64,000 nucleotides of DNA from Colwellia sp. (GCA_013215295.1 JABSOZ010000003.1:124001-188000); one strand, 5' to 3'. Shown: positions 15,857-25,420, counted from the first letter of the stretch. Notes: generated from the letters alone by a model not told the origin. Numbers and translations are program-made.

Positions 15857-16915
15857 ATGCGAATTTTAGGTATAGAAACATCTTGTGATGAAACAGGTAT
15901 TGCTATTTATGATGATGGAAAGGGTGATTTACCTGAAGGTATTGTTGCACATCGTTTATATAGTCAAATTGCTGTTCATGCAGATTATGGCGGCGTTGTT
16001 CCTGAATTGGCATCAAGAGACCATGTACGTAAAACCCTACCTTTAATTAAAGAGGTTTTAAAAGAAGCTAACTTAACACCTGCTGATTTAGACGGCGTTG
16101 CTTATACGGCTGGACCTGGTTTAGTTGGAGCATTATTGGTGGGCTGTTCAATTGGCAGAAGTTTGGCTTATGGTTGGGGGTTACCTGCTGTGCCTGTTCA
16201 TCATATGGAAGGACACCTCTTAGCGCCAATGTTAGAAGAAAATGTACCAGATTTTCCTTTTGTTGCTTTACTTGTTTCAGGTGGACACACTATGTTAGTG
16301 CGTGTTGACGGTATCGGGCAATATGAAATGTTAGGCGAATCGGTAGATGATGCCGCTGGTGAGGCGTTTGATAAGACTGCAAAATTACTTGGTCTTGATT
16401 ATCCAGGTGGCCCAGCATTATCTAAAATGGCAGAAAAAGGCACTAAAGGACGTTTCACTATGCCACGTCCGATGACCTCTCGCCCAGGTTTAGATTTTAG
16501 CTTTAGTGGTTTAAAAACTGCTGCTGCTATCATTATCCGAAAAGAAATCGAGTTGCAAAAGTCATTAGGTAATGAAGGTATGGATGAGCAAACTCATGCA
16601 GATGTTGCTTATGCGTTTCAAGAAGCTGTGGTAGATACTTTAGCGATTAAGTGTCGCCGAGCTTTGCAACAATGTGAATTGAAACGTTTAGTTATTGCTG
16701 GTGGCGTTAGTGCTAACACTTCATTACGTGAAAAGTTAGCACAAATTACTAAAAAGCTGGGCGGTGAAGTTTTCTATCCACGTCCTGAATTTTGTACGGA
16801 TAATGGAGCGATGATCGCTTATGCTGGCTTACAACGTTTAAAAGCTGGAACAGACGCAGATTTATCGTTTAAAGCGACGCCTCGTTGGCCATTAGATACT
16901 TTACCGGCTGTTTAA
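15857..16915 (+). CDS. tsaD: tRNA N6-adenosine threonylcarbamoyltransferase
   Basis: 352 aa. It transfers the threonylcarbamoyl group to A37 of ANN-decoding tRNAs, working with TsaB, TsaE and TsaC. It starts [14 protein letters not shown] and has the metal-binding HHMEGH motif (about residue 115). The SGGHTMLV phosphate loop and the late [10 protein letters not shown] and CTDNGAMIA motifs are also present. Start has AAGGGT upstream. It is divergent from rpsU and convergent with plsY, with only 14 bases to the plsY stop. Confidence 0.98.
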   Translation: MRILGIETSCDETGIAIYDDGKGDLPEGIVAHRLYSQIAVHADYGGVVPELASRDHVRKTLPLIKEVLKEANLTPADLDGVAYTAGPGLVGALLVGCSIGRSLAYGWGLPAVPVHHMEGHLLAPMLEENVPDFPFVALLVSGGHTMLVRVDGIGQYEMLGESVDDAAGEAFDKTAKLLGLDYPGGPALSKMAEKGTKGRFTMPRPMTSRPGLDFSFSGLKTAAAIIIRKEIELQKSLGNEGMDEQTHADVAYAFQEAVVDTLAIKCRRALQQCELKRLVIAGGVSANTSLREKLAQITKKLGGEVFYPRPEFCTDNGAMIAYAGLQRLKAGTDADLSFKATPRWPLDTLPAV

Positions 16916-16929
16916 TAACGGGTATGAAA

Positions 16930-17511
16930 TTATTTGGACGTGTTTTTGAAGGAAACTTTACTCTCATGTCCTTTAATTAATCGCCATATATTGTCCTTAT
17001 GACGAAAAATGATTAACACGGAAAGCATCATCACAGGGTACATGTATAAAGGTTTTAACAGCCAAATATAAAAAGGCGCTAGCGATACCGTAATAATGGC
17101 AGCTAAACTTGAATACCGAGTGAAAACTATCACGATTACCCAAGTCAAAATTAGCAGTCCTCCTAAATCTAAACCGATTGGTAATAACACACCAAGTGCA
17201 GTCGCTACTCCTTTTCCTCCTTGAAAATTAAAGAATATAGGGTACATATGGCCCAAACAAGCGGCGAGTGCTATTAACCCTAAATTGAGCGGTTCTAAAC
17301 CAAGGAAATATGCACCCCATACTGGAATAGTGCCTTTGAGAATATCAAAGCCTAATACCAGTGAAGCTATAAATTTGTTACTGATACGTAACACATTGGT
17401 CGCGCCGGGATTGTTGGAGCCTATCGTACGAGGATCGGGGAGCTTTAATAATTTACATAATAAAATAGCACTAGAAATCGAGCCGACCAGATAGGCAGCA
17501 ATGATCATCAT
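16930..17511 (-). CDS. plsY: glycerol-3-phosphate acyltransferase PlsY
   Basis: About 193 aa from ATG 17511. It is an integral membrane enzyme that acylates glycerol-3-phosphate with acyl-phosphate, the first step of phospholipid synthesis. Family motifs are [38 protein letters not shown] and [16 protein letters not shown]; several membrane helices are evident. The frame is open upstream to a TTG at 17580. An ATT codon at 17535 lies eight bases after GGAG and would give an N-terminus closer to E. coli PlsY, so the true start is uncertain. It is separate from folB, which is divergent. Confidence 0.95.
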   Translation of the reverse strand: MMIIAAYLVGSISSAILLCKLLKLPDPRTIGSNNPGATNVLRISNKFIASLVLGFDILKGTIPVWGAYFLGLEPLNLGLIALAACLGHMYPIFFNFQGGKGVATALGVLLPIGLDLGGLLILTWVIVIVFTRYSSLAAIITVSLAPFYIWLLKPLYMYPVMMLSVLIIFRHKDNIWRLIKGHESKVSFKNTSK

Positions 17512-17785
17512 GAGTGTTAGTAATAAAGCGATAATACAAAAATCTCCAAATTTATTGTTAAAACTATTATTTTTACACAAATTTTTAACAACTTTTTATA
17601 TTCTATCGTTTCGCAATCGCAATGCAAATAAGTTTTTCTTTCCAGTCTGCCAATAATAAATATTAATTGATCAGTGACCCTAGTTTTTATAGCTTTGCAC
17701 AGGTAAAATCGCCCTTTATTTTAGTTGTTACCGGCAAATTGTTCATTTTTATTTTTGATTACTGATTAAAGGCGAGTATACGTTA

Positions 17786-18160
17786 ATGGATAAAGTTCAT
17801 ATTCAAGGCTTAAGCATTCAAACCACGATAGGTTTTTTCGAATGGGAAAAGCAGATCAAGCAAACGTTAGTAATAGATTTAGCAATGGGATGGAATACAG
17901 CGTTAGCTGCTGAAAATGACGATCTTGCTAAAACGTTAGACTATGCCGAGATATCAGCAATAATTGCTGACTTTGCTAATAATAACCCTGTTGACTTAAT
18001 TGAAACACTCGCAGAACGCATGGCTAAATTTTTGATGGAAACTTATCATATACCTTGGCTTAAGTTGAAAGTAGCAAAGCCGAATGCCGTTCATAATGCG
18101 TTAACCGTCGCCGTTGAAATTGAACGTGGTAGCCAATCAAATAACGATAAACAGATGTAA
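17786..18160 (+). CDS. folB: dihydroneopterin aldolase
   Basis: 124 aa. It converts dihydroneopterin to 6-hydroxymethyl-dihydropterin in folate synthesis. The start (MDKVHIQGLSIQTTIGFFEWE) and the TLDYAEISAII and LIETLAERMA segments match the family; the Glu of IGFFEWE-type and the Lys of VAKPNAVH are the usual active-site residues. Its stop overlaps the folK start by one base (TAATG), so the two consecutive pathway enzymes are translationally coupled. Confidence 0.95.
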   Translation: MDKVHIQGLSIQTTIGFFEWEKQIKQTLVIDLAMGWNTALAAENDDLAKTLDYAEISAIIADFANNNPVDLIETLAERMAKFLMETYHIPWLKLKVAKPNAVHNALTVAVEIERGSQSNNDKQM

Positions 18161-18651
18161 TGGCCAGTTTATATATTTCACTTGGCAGTAATGTGGACCG
18201 ACACCACAACGTAAGTGCAGGTTTGACTGCACTTAAATCAATTTTTGGTGAGTTAACGTTGTCGTCATTATTCGCAAGTAAAGCAGTGGGTTTCGATGGC
18301 GCAGAATTTTATAATATGGTTGTGGGTGCAACCACCGAGCTTACCATTGAACAAGTTGCAACAGCACTTCGCGATATAGAGTTTGCTAACGGCCGAGAAA
18401 TTGATGCGAAAAAATATAGCCCACGTTCGCTAGACTTAGATTTATTACTCTATGATGATTTAGTGCTCGATACGCCTGCACAAATTCCACGCGCTGAAAT
18501 TACAGAAAATGCTTTTGTTTTGTGGCCGCTTGCTGAAGTAGCACCACTTGTCAAACACCCCCTTTTGAAAAAATCTTATCAACAACTTTGGCAAATGTAC
18601 GACAAATCAAAGCAACAAATAACCATAGTAGACTTTTCTTGGCCAAGCTAA
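18160..18651 (+). CDS. folK: 2-amino-4-hydroxy-6-hydroxymethyldihydropteridine diphosphokinase
   Basis: 163 aa. It pyrophosphorylates the FolB product using ATP. It begins with ISLGSNVDRHHN and has the signature YSPRSLDLDLLLYDD (about 85-99), whose two Asp bind magnesium. The usual GPRTLDLD reads SPRSLDLD here, a mild change. Start overlaps folB. It is followed by uppP after 66 bases with no clear terminator, so read-through is possible. Confidence 0.95.
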   Translation: MASLYISLGSNVDRHHNVSAGLTALKSIFGELTLSSLFASKAVGFDGAEFYNMVVGATTELTIEQVATALRDIEFANGREIDAKKYSPRSLDLDLLLYDDLVLDTPAQIPRAEITENAFVLWPLAEVAPLVKHPLLKKSYQQLWQMYDKSKQQITIVDFSWPS

Positions 18652-18717
18652 TAAGAAAAGTTATGCAATTTAAAATTGACCATTAAGCATTGAACGAAAA
18701 AAGGAATATAATTACTA

Positions 18718-19533
18718 ATGACTATCACAGAGATATTTATTTTAGCTATTTTACAGGGATTGACGGAGTTTTTACCGGTTTCAAGTTCTGCGCATTTAAT
18801 ATTACCCTCAGCAGTTCTAGGGTGGAAAGATCAAGGGATAGGGCTTGATGTAGCTTTGCATGTAGGAACTTTACTTGCTGTTGTTTTATATTTTCGTAAA
18901 GACGTAGCGAACATGGCGGTTGCTTGGGTTGGCAGTATCAAAGGTGATAATTCCAGTTTTGAAGGCAAACTTGCTTGGTGGATATTATTTGCCACTATCC
19001 CGTTAGGTATCTTTGGTTTGCTTGGCAAAGACTTTATTGAAGCGCATTTACGTACTGCTGCAGTTATTGCTGCGACCACCTTAATTTTTGGTTTTTTCTT
19101 GGGGTATGCTGATATTAAAGCAGGAAAACGCAAAGCTTCTGAGCATATTGATTTTGAAAAGCTAGGTTTTAAAGGCGCTATGCTCATTGGGCTAGCACAA
19201 GCAATCGCTCTTATTCCGGGGACATCACGTTCGGGTATAACAATGACCATTGGTTTAATGCTTGGCTTAAATCGAGCCAATGCCGCACGATTTTCCTTTT
19301 TATTATCTATTCCTGCTATTGCGATGGCGGGATGTTATTTAACGTTTAAACTTATTACCGGCACTGAAGGTGTTGATTGGAGCGCTATTGGACTTGGCAG
19401 TGTGTTAGCTTTTTTTAGTGCTTATGCCTGTATTCATTATTTTCTCATTCTATTAAACAAAGTTGGCATGATGCCATTTGTAATATACCGGTTAGTACTC
19501 GGTGTGGCATTACTTTGGTTCGTGCTTGGTTAA
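18718..19533 (+). CDS. uppP: undecaprenyl-diphosphatase
   Basis: 271 aa. A membrane phosphatase that recycles undecaprenyl pyrophosphate, the lipid carrier for peptidoglycan and other envelope polymers. Both family motifs are present: LQGLTEFLPVSSSAH (about 13-27, with catalytic Glu and Ser/His) and IPGTSRSGIT (about 165-174, with the Arg). Around eight hydrophobic segments are seen. The length is normal for BacA/UppP. Confidence 0.97.
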   Translation: MTITEIFILAILQGLTEFLPVSSSAHLILPSAVLGWKDQGIGLDVALHVGTLLAVVLYFRKDVANMAVAWVGSIKGDNSSFEGKLAWWILFATIPLGIFGLLGKDFIEAHLRTAAVIAATTLIFGFFLGYADIKAGKRKASEHIDFEKLGFKGAMLIGLAQAIALIPGTSRSGITMTIGLMLGLNRANAARFSFLLSIPAIAMAGCYLTFKLITGTEGVDWSAIGLGSVLAFFSAYACIHYFLILLNKVGMMPFVIYRLVLGVALLWFVLG

Positions 19534-19598
19534 TTGACTCAATCGATTTAGATATCGTACATACAGTAAATAAAAAAATAATAATAAAGATAAAATAT

Positions 19599-19624
19599 AA
19601 CATTTGAATTTGTTTTCAAATGTT
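19599..19624. promoter_or_regulatory. perfect 10-bp inverted repeat, candidate operator of the acyl-CoA dehydrogenase gene
   Basis: AACATTTGAA (19599-19608) and TTCAAATGTT (19615-19624) flank a six-base spacer. It lies 39-64 bases before the dehydrogenase ATG, immediately upstream of TATA-rich -10-like sequence. No T-run follows, so it is unlikely to be the uppP terminator. A TetR-type fatty-acid regulator site is one possibility. Confidence 0.5.
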
Positions 19625-19662
19625 CACCCTATACAAATATAAAATACAAAAGTGAGTAACAA

Positions 19663-20817
19663 ATGAATTTATCATTAACCGAAGAACAGATGATGATTCA
19701 AGATATGGCAAAAAAATTCGCTGAAAGTGAATTAGCTCCAGTAGCCGCCGAACTTGATGAAACCCAAGATCAAACACTTTTCCTTAATAACCTAGCGCAA
19801 TTAACAGAGCTTGGTTTTATGGGCTTAAACATTAAAGCTGAATATGGCGGTGTGGAAGCAGGTTCTGTCGCTTTTAGTTTAGCGATAACAGAAATTGCTC
19901 GAGCTTGTGCTTCAACTGCGGTAACTACATCAGTCACTAATATGGTTGCTGAAGTTATTCAGGCAGTAGGTAATGAAGAACAAAAACAAAATTACTTACC
20001 TAAAATATGTAGCGGTGAATATAGAGCAGGTGCTTTTTGCTTAACAGAGAATAATGCGGGCTCAGACCCTGCAGGTATGAAAACATCAGCAGTACTCGAC
20101 GGTGATGAATACATTTTAAATGGCAGTAAGCTATATATTACCAGTGCTAGTTTTGCCGATATCTTTGTAGTTTGGGCAGTAACTGATGCAGAGGCGCCAA
20201 AAGGAAAAGGAATTTCTTGCTTCTTAGTTGAAGCAAATACGCCAGGTATTACGGTAAGTAAACCTGAAGAAAAAATGGGACAAAAAGCCTCTCCGACCAA
20301 TGAAGTGAGCTTCACTGATTGTCGTATTCCCGTTAGCGCTATGATGGGAAAAGAGAATAAAGGTTTTGGTGTTGCTGTTGGTGAACTAGCTGGCGGTCGT
20401 ATTGGTATTGGATCTTTAGCTTTAGGTATTGGCTTAGCCGCTATGGATTACGCGCGTGTCTTTATTACTGAGCGTAAACAATTTGGTCAAGCATTATCAA
20501 ACTTCCAAGGCTTACAGTGGAAACTTGCTGAACGCTATACCGATTTAGAAGCGGCTCGTTTATTACTTATGCAAGCGGCTTACACAAAAGAGCAAGGTTT
20601 ACCGTTTGGTAAAGCAGCTTCTATGGCCAAGTTATTTGCTGCAGAAAAAGCGAATACCGCTTGTTATGATGCCTTGCAATTAATGGGGGGAGCAGGTTAT
20701 ATCAAAGAATATCCATTAGAGCGTATGGCGCGTGATGTTCGTGTTACTGCTATTTATGAAGGCACGAGCGAGATCCAAAAAATAATTATTGCCCGTGAGT
20801 TATTGCGCGAAATTTAA
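19663..20817 (+). CDS. acyl-CoA dehydrogenase
   Basis: 384 aa, full length for the short/medium-chain acyl-CoA dehydrogenase family. It oxidises an acyl-CoA to the trans-2-enoyl-CoA using FAD and passes electrons to ETF. Visible motifs are CLTENNAGSDPAGM (about 127-140), GSKLYITSAS, the arginine-rich RKQFGQALSNFQGLQWKLA, and the C-terminal YEGTSEIQKIIIAREL. The catalytic Glu is expected in the C-terminal part; GTSEIQ is the flavin-contacting segment. Chain-length preference cannot be told from sequence. It appears to be a single-gene unit with its own hairpin terminator. Confidence 0.93.
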   Translation: MNLSLTEEQMMIQDMAKKFAESELAPVAAELDETQDQTLFLNNLAQLTELGFMGLNIKAEYGGVEAGSVAFSLAITEIARACASTAVTTSVTNMVAEVIQAVGNEEQKQNYLPKICSGEYRAGAFCLTENNAGSDPAGMKTSAVLDGDEYILNGSKLYITSASFADIFVVWAVTDAEAPKGKGISCFLVEANTPGITVSKPEEKMGQKASPTNEVSFTDCRIPVSAMMGKENKGFGVAVGELAGGRIGIGSLALGIGLAAMDYARVFITERKQFGQALSNFQGLQWKLAERYTDLEAARLLLMQAAYTKEQGLPFGKAASMAKLFAAEKANTACYDALQLMGGAGYIKEYPLERMARDVRVTAIYEGTSEIQKIIIARELLREI

Positions 20818-20839
20818 TTTTATCTCGTTTAACGAATCT

Positions 20840-20880
20840 AAAGCTGAATTTCCTTTAAAACAAATGGAGTTCAGCTTTTT
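20840..20880 (+). terminator. terminator after the acyl-CoA dehydrogenase gene
   Basis: AAAGCTGAA and TTCAGCTTT form a stem with a long loop that can pair further (TCC with GGA). It is followed by TTTTT, 23 bases after the stop codon. Confidence 0.7.
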
Positions 20881-20949
20881 GTGTTTACCCCTTGAGCTTT
20901 CAATAATCGCCCCAAAATATAGGGTATAGACGCTTATCAATAAAAATAA

Positions 20950-21810
20950 ATGGAAATGAATGTGACTACAAATGCCATTGAAATAACGTTAGAAAATTTT
21001 CAACAGATTATTTTAGAAGAATCTAAAACTAAGCCGGTATTAATAGATTTTTGGGCAGAAACAGTCCCTGAGAGTTTACAATTAAGAGATAGACTTGCCG
21101 CAGACTTAAATGGATTTGAAGCGCATGTTTTATATGCAACCGTGGATTGTCAAACTCAGCAACAAATAGCTCAGCAGTTTGGTATTCAAGGGTTACCTAC
21201 CGCTATATTAGTGAAAGATGGACAGCCACTTGATGGGTTAACTGGGCCACAAAGCGATGACAATATAAAAGCGTTTTTAGCGAAACATTTACCTAAGCAA
21301 GAAGACTTACTGCTCGCTCAAGCACAACAACTTTTAGCTGATAATAACGTTAATGATGCATTTACAGTGATCAACAATGCTTATCAACTTGATAGTGAAC
21401 GTGCCGATATAAAATTATTACTATCAGATGTGTACCTACAAACAGGTAAAATCACTGAAGCAGAATCATTACTCGCCACTATTTTAATGGTAGATCAAGA
21501 CAGCTATTATCAAGCTTTGATTGCTAAGTTAGAACTTGCTAGCCAAGCCGCTGATTCGCCAGAAATCAAAGCGTTAGAAGCCCAGTTAGCGAATGATACT
21601 GATAATGTTGAATTACAGCATCAACTTGTCGCACAGTACAGCCAAGTTAATCGTCATGAAGAAGCATTGGTATTACTCTTTCGTTTAATGCAAAAAGACA
21701 GTAGTGATGCGGTAAGCAAAAGTTTGTATCTTGATGTCTTAAAATCGTTGCCTGATGGTGATCCAATAGCGAACAAGTATCGTAGAAAATTGTATACTTT
21801 GATGTATTAA
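20950..21810 (+). CDS. cnoX: CnoX/YbbN-like thioredoxin-fold TPR protein
   Basis: 286 aa. An N-terminal thioredoxin-like domain (about 10-115) is followed by TPR-like helical repeats; the C-terminus KYRRKLYTLMY matches E. coli CnoX (YbbN) closely. CnoX is a chaperone and redox-protecting holdase that hands clients to GroEL and DnaK. In this protein the active-site segment reads FWAETVPES, so both thioredoxin cysteines are absent, compared with SxxC in E. coli. It therefore cannot do thiol-disulfide exchange at that site. A single Cys (VDCQTQ) remains elsewhere in the fold. It stands alone, convergent with msrA. Confidence 0.9.
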   Translation: MEMNVTTNAIEITLENFQQIILEESKTKPVLIDFWAETVPESLQLRDRLAADLNGFEAHVLYATVDCQTQQQIAQQFGIQGLPTAILVKDGQPLDGLTGPQSDDNIKAFLAKHLPKQEDLLLAQAQQLLADNNVNDAFTVINNAYQLDSERADIKLLLSDVYLQTGKITEAESLLATILMVDQDSYYQALIAKLELASQAADSPEIKALEAQLANDTDNVELQHQLVAQYSQVNRHEEALVLLFRLMQKDSSDAVSKSLYLDVLKSLPDGDPIANKYRRKLYTLMY

Positions 21811-21969
21811 TTCAAGATAAAAATGAATGATAGCAAGTCTTACGCATGTTTATAAAAAACATTCATAAATATGCGTAGTGAGATTTCTAATTAAATTTTT
21901 TATTTATATAAATATTAATATAAAGGGTTAAATAAAAGTTAATCGTAAAGTAAATCTGAGTATGAATAC

Positions 21970-22548
21970 TTAACCTACCGCGGCTATTGGTTCGACTTCA
22001 TATGCTACTGGCTTAAGTTTACTCACAAATGTTTGTCTAAATTTAGCTAGCTTTGGTGAAATAATGACTTGGCAATATGGCGTTTCAGCATTGTTGCTGA
22101 AATAATTTTGATGAAACTTTTCACCAGAAAAGAACGCAGACTCCTTGGTAACTTCAGTCACAATTACCGCATTAAACATATCACTTGCATCGATCTCAGT
22201 AATAACGTCCAAGGCGAGTTCTTGTTGTTCTTTACTGTGATAAAAAATCCCTGAACGATATTGAGTACCTATATCGTTACCTTGGCGATTTAATTGAGTG
22301 GCATCATGTAGCGTGAAGAAAACCTCTAATATTTCACGAGCACTAATCTGTGTGGTATCAAACGTTAACTGCACAACTTCTGCATGACCACTTTTACCTG
22401 AGCAAACGTTTTCGTAAGTGGCAAGCGCTGCATTGCCGCCCATATAACCTGATATAGCAGATTTAATGCCGATTAATTGTTTAAATGCCGCTTCAATACA
22501 CCAAAAGCAACCGCCAGCTAGCGTGATTTTTTCTTCATGTGATGACAT
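21970..22548 (-). CDS. msrA: peptide-methionine (S)-S-oxide reductase
   Basis: 192 aa. It repairs oxidised methionine in proteins. The catalytic motif is GGCFWCIEAAF at residues 12-22, with the nucleophilic Cys first. The GYMGGN and FFTLHDATQLNRQGNDIGTQYRS segments are typical. A resolving Cys near the C-terminus would be expected; CQVIISP at about 160 is the only late Cys, so the resolving system may be reduced or use an external thiol. It has its own promoter region (22549-22724) shared with the divergent kinase gene. Confidence 0.95.
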   Translation of the reverse strand: MSSHEEKITLAGGCFWCIEAAFKQLIGIKSAISGYMGGNAALATYENVCSGKSGHAEVVQLTFDTTQISAREILEVFFTLHDATQLNRQGNDIGTQYRSGIFYHSKEQQELALDVITEIDASDMFNAVIVTEVTKESAFFSGEKFHQNYFSNNAETPYCQVIISPKLAKFRQTFVSKLKPVAYEVEPIAAVG

Positions 22549-22724
22549 TAAATTAAACCTTAATATGTGTGATTAAGGCAACCTTACAACGATAGACGTT
22601 TAGATGTCTATACGTTTTTGTTGGAAATTATAAATAAATTGTTTTTGACCCTTTAAAAGCAGGATAATTAGCGTAATATCAATAAATAATATTACCGAAA
22701 TGAAATTTTATCTCCTTATTTTTA

Positions 22725-23957
22725 TTGAAGTTTAATCAAGTTCGTACGGTTATTTTCCTACGCAGTATTGCTATTGTTATTCAGCTTATACTAATATTTT
22801 TTGTAAATGTAATTTTGGAATATGAACTTCCTTGGATGCCGTTAATTGTTGTCATTTCAATTGAAGCGCTATTTACCTTGGGCAGTTATTTATATTACCG
22901 TTCAGGTAAGGAAGCTGACAGGATCGCCTTACTTGGGCAAGTGTGCGCAGACATTATTTTCCTATCCTTTATTCTTTATTACAGTGGCGGGGCGACGAAC
23001 GCTTTTGTTTCCTTGTTACTTATTCCAATTGCTATTGCAGCCGTAACATTAACACCATTATTTTTAGGTGCGGTAGCGCTTTTAGCTATTGCTTCATACA
23101 GTGTATTACTTTGGTTATTACCGATGTCAGTAATGCATGGCAATATGGAAGGGCATTTTATTGGCATGTGGATTAATTTTCTATTTTCCAGCATCGTGGT
23201 TGCTACAGTCGTAGGACAAATGGCAAGGCGCATCTCACAAAAAGAACATGCGATTGCGACTTTTCGTGAGGAGCAATTAAAGCAAGAAAAAATAATGTCG
23301 TTGGGTGTTGCTTCTGCTCAAATAACTCACCAGTTAGCAACACCTATTGCTACAGTGCAGTTACTGGTGGATGAGCTGAGTGATGAATTACCAGAACACC
23401 CTGTAGTGGTTGACTTACAAACACAGTTGTTACGTTGCAGCCAAAGCTTAGCAGAGTTTCGTGAAATGGTTTTTGAGATAAAAGAGCAAACGTCAAAGCA
23501 TATGTTCTGCGATAACATTATCGAACAGATGATTGAACACATCGGCCTAAATTATCCCGATGTTAACGCCGAGTTTATATCAAACAATAGTCAATCTGTA
23601 TTATGTGAAAAAGCAATGATATTGGCGGATGCTTCGTTATTGCCGGCGATTCTCAATTTAGTCAATAATGCGATTAGAGCAACTAAAGTCAATAATAGTT
23701 ATCAAATTGAGTTAGCCAGTGTTTGTGATCAAAAAAACTGGCAACTCAGTATTCGTGATTTTGGCCGAGGTTTTACTGAATCTACATTAAATGAATTGGG
23801 TGTTAAGCCCGTAAGCAGCAAACAAGGTCTAGGTATGGCTGTGTTTTTGAGTCATGCAAGTCTAGAACGATTAGGTGGCACACTGACTCTAACAAATCAC
23901 CTTGATGGTGGAGCATTAGTTACGTTAAAATTACCTTTAATTACAGAGGGTGTGTAA
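22725..23957 (+). CDS. RegB/PrrB-type redox sensor histidine kinase
   Basis: 410 aa. The N-terminal half has about six membrane helices. A loop carries GGATNAF (about residues 87-93), a variant of the GGxxNPF quinone-binding motif of RegB. The H-box is ITHQLATPIATV (His near residue 203), followed by LLRCSQSL, whose Cys corresponds to the redox-active Cys of RegB. ATPase motifs NLVNNAIRA and GRGF, GLGMAVFLSHASL are present. RegB senses respiratory redox state and controls energy genes globally. Start is a TTG at 22725, with no good ribosome site, so it may begin elsewhere. Its partner regulator follows three bases later. Confidence 0.85.
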   Translation: MKFNQVRTVIFLRSIAIVIQLILIFFVNVILEYELPWMPLIVVISIEALFTLGSYLYYRSGKEADRIALLGQVCADIIFLSFILYYSGGATNAFVSLLLIPIAIAAVTLTPLFLGAVALLAIASYSVLLWLLPMSVMHGNMEGHFIGMWINFLFSSIVVATVVGQMARRISQKEHAIATFREEQLKQEKIMSLGVASAQITHQLATPIATVQLLVDELSDELPEHPVVVDLQTQLLRCSQSLAEFREMVFEIKEQTSKHMFCDNIIEQMIEHIGLNYPDVNAEFISNNSQSVLCEKAMILADASLLPAILNLVNNAIRATKVNNSYQIELASVCDQKNWQLSIRDFGRGFTESTLNELGVKPVSSKQGLGMAVFLSHASLERLGGTLTLTNHLDGGALVTLKLPLITEGV

Positions 23958-23960
23958 GGA

Positions 23961-24554
23961 ATGGAATTAATGAAATTACTTATTGTTGAAGACGATAACG
24001 CCTTTGCTAATACGCTCAAACGAAGAATGGAAAAAAACGGCTATAACTGTTGGTTGGCAGATAACATTAATGATGCGTTACTGACTTGTCATCGTCAATT
24101 ACCAGAATTTATACTACTGGATATGAAACTTAATAATGAGAGTGGTTTGAATTTGATTACTCCCATTAGAAAGCTACTGCCAAACAGTCACATTATCCTT
24201 CTAACAGGCTTTGCGAGTATTGCTACTGCCGTTGATGCCATAAAGCTTGGTGCTGATGAGTACTTAACTAAACCTGTAGACACACAAACCTTGTTATTTG
24301 CGTTAGCTAAAAGTAGTCATAATTCAACAAAAAAGCACATATCGTCTACAACGCATGTAGGTGAGAAAATTCAAAATGAACCAACGCTTTCAACAGAGCA
24401 AGTGGAATGGGAGCACATTCAACAGGCCTTGAAGTTTAATAATGGTAATGTTTCAGCAACGGCACGTCAGATTTCAATGCACCGGAGAACTTTGCAAAGA
24501 AAGTTGCAAAAAAAACCAACAATGAGTACTGAACAAACAGTATTTGATAATTAA
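23961..24554 (+). CDS. RegA/PrrA/ActR-type response regulator
   Basis: 197 aa. The receiver domain has the acidic pair EDD (about 10-12), the phospho-acceptor Asp in FILLDMKLN (about residue 55), Thr in LLTGFAS and the Lys of YLTKPVD. A flexible linker is followed by a Fis-type HTH (NGNVSATARQISMHRRTLQRKLQ, shown in part), the same arrangement as RegA. ATG at 23961 or 23970 are both possible; AAGGA favours 23970. It forms a two-gene operon with the RegB-like kinase. RegA-class regulators control respiration, hydrogenase and redox genes, so a global role is likely. Confidence 0.88.
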   Translation: MELMKLLIVEDDNAFANTLKRRMEKNGYNCWLADNINDALLTCHRQLPEFILLDMKLNNESGLNLITPIRKLLPNSHIILLTGFASIATAVDAIKLGADEYLTKPVDTQTLLFALAKSSHNSTKKHISSTTHVGEKIQNEPTLSTEQVEWEHIQQALKFNNGNVSATARQISMHRRTLQRKLQKKPTMSTEQTVFDN

Positions 24555-24761
24555 AAATTGCGATAATGTTTGGTAAAAATGATAGTGGGGTTGCACACTG
24601 CCTTTATATATTTCTGGGGAAATTAACAGTATCAGTTCCCTGTTTGAAGTTAGTCGATAATTTTGCGATGCATTATAAATGCAGCTTGTGACACTTTTAT
24701 GATGTTACAAACTTTTAGGTTATCATCTGCACAGGAAAATCTTTTAATTCTCAGAGAAAAT

Positions 24762-25004
24762 ATGTTTTCAGATCAAAAAGCTTTACTCGACGCCGTGAAC
24801 CAAATCATGCCTTTCGGAAAATACTCAGGAAGACCTTTATTACATCTTCCTGAGCCTTATTTAGTCTGGTTTAAATCAAAAGGCTTTCCTGAAGGAAAAT
24901 TAGGACAGCAGCTTGAATTAATCTACGAAGTAAAACTCAATGGTCTTGAAGGTATGTTGGAGCCACTCTTACGTTCAAGTCGTTTAGGTATTCCTGAACA
25001 TTAA
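24762..25004 (+). CDS. DUF3820 family protein
   Basis: About 80 aa from ATG 24762 (MFSDQKALLDAV). It has the family signature IMPFGKYSGRPLLHLPEPYLVWF (given in part) and EGKLGQQLELIYEVK. DUF3820 proteins are small, often next to or inside exonuclease-type proteins, and their function is not established. The longer frame upstream to 24663 has no ribosome site and no family similarity, so I rejected it. It is a single gene; the 207 bases to the upstream regulator hold nothing clear. Confidence 0.85.
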   Translation: MFSDQKALLDAVNQIMPFGKYSGRPLLHLPEPYLVWFKSKGFPEGKLGQQLELIYEVKLNGLEGMLEPLLRSSRLGIPEH

Positions 25005-25246
25005 AATAATTTTTTATAAATAGACCTATTTTTATATTCATAGGTAATAAAGCTTTTTGGTAACAAGTTGTTTTATTTATTTAATCTTAAAGTTGACGTT
25101 TTATCATTTTATTTATATTTACTTTAGTTGGTTTTTTAGCCATAACTCACTTGATTTAGTCCTTTTATTAACCTTAACTTAGTTGTCGATTGCTGTTTTA
25201 TTCGACAATGCTAAAAGTACAACAGGACAAAGACGGAGAATTATTA

Positions 25247-25420
25247 ATGAGAACAAAGAAAAGAGATCGGCTAGGTAGAGCACATTCGAATGGTTATCAA
25301 GCAGGCCTGAATGGAAAAACGAAAGAGAAGTGTCCTTATCAAAATACTGATGTTAAATCAGAATGGTTAGGCGGCTGGCGTGATGCCGTTACTGATCGAC
25401 ATGCGGGATTATTCAAATAA
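25247..25420 (+). CDS. rmf: ribosome modulation factor
   Basis: 57 aa from ATG 25247 with GGAG nine bases upstream. It matches E. coli RMF along its length: KKRDRLGRAHSNGYQAGLNG, then KEKCPYQN, then SEWLGGWRDAVTDR. RMF joins 70S ribosomes into inactive 100S dimers in stationary phase and stress. The frame is open further upstream, but that part does not resemble RMF. A strong hairpin terminator follows. Confidence 0.95.
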   Translation: MRTKKRDRLGRAHSNGYQAGLNGKTKEKCPYQNTDVKSEWLGGWRDAVTDRHAGLFK

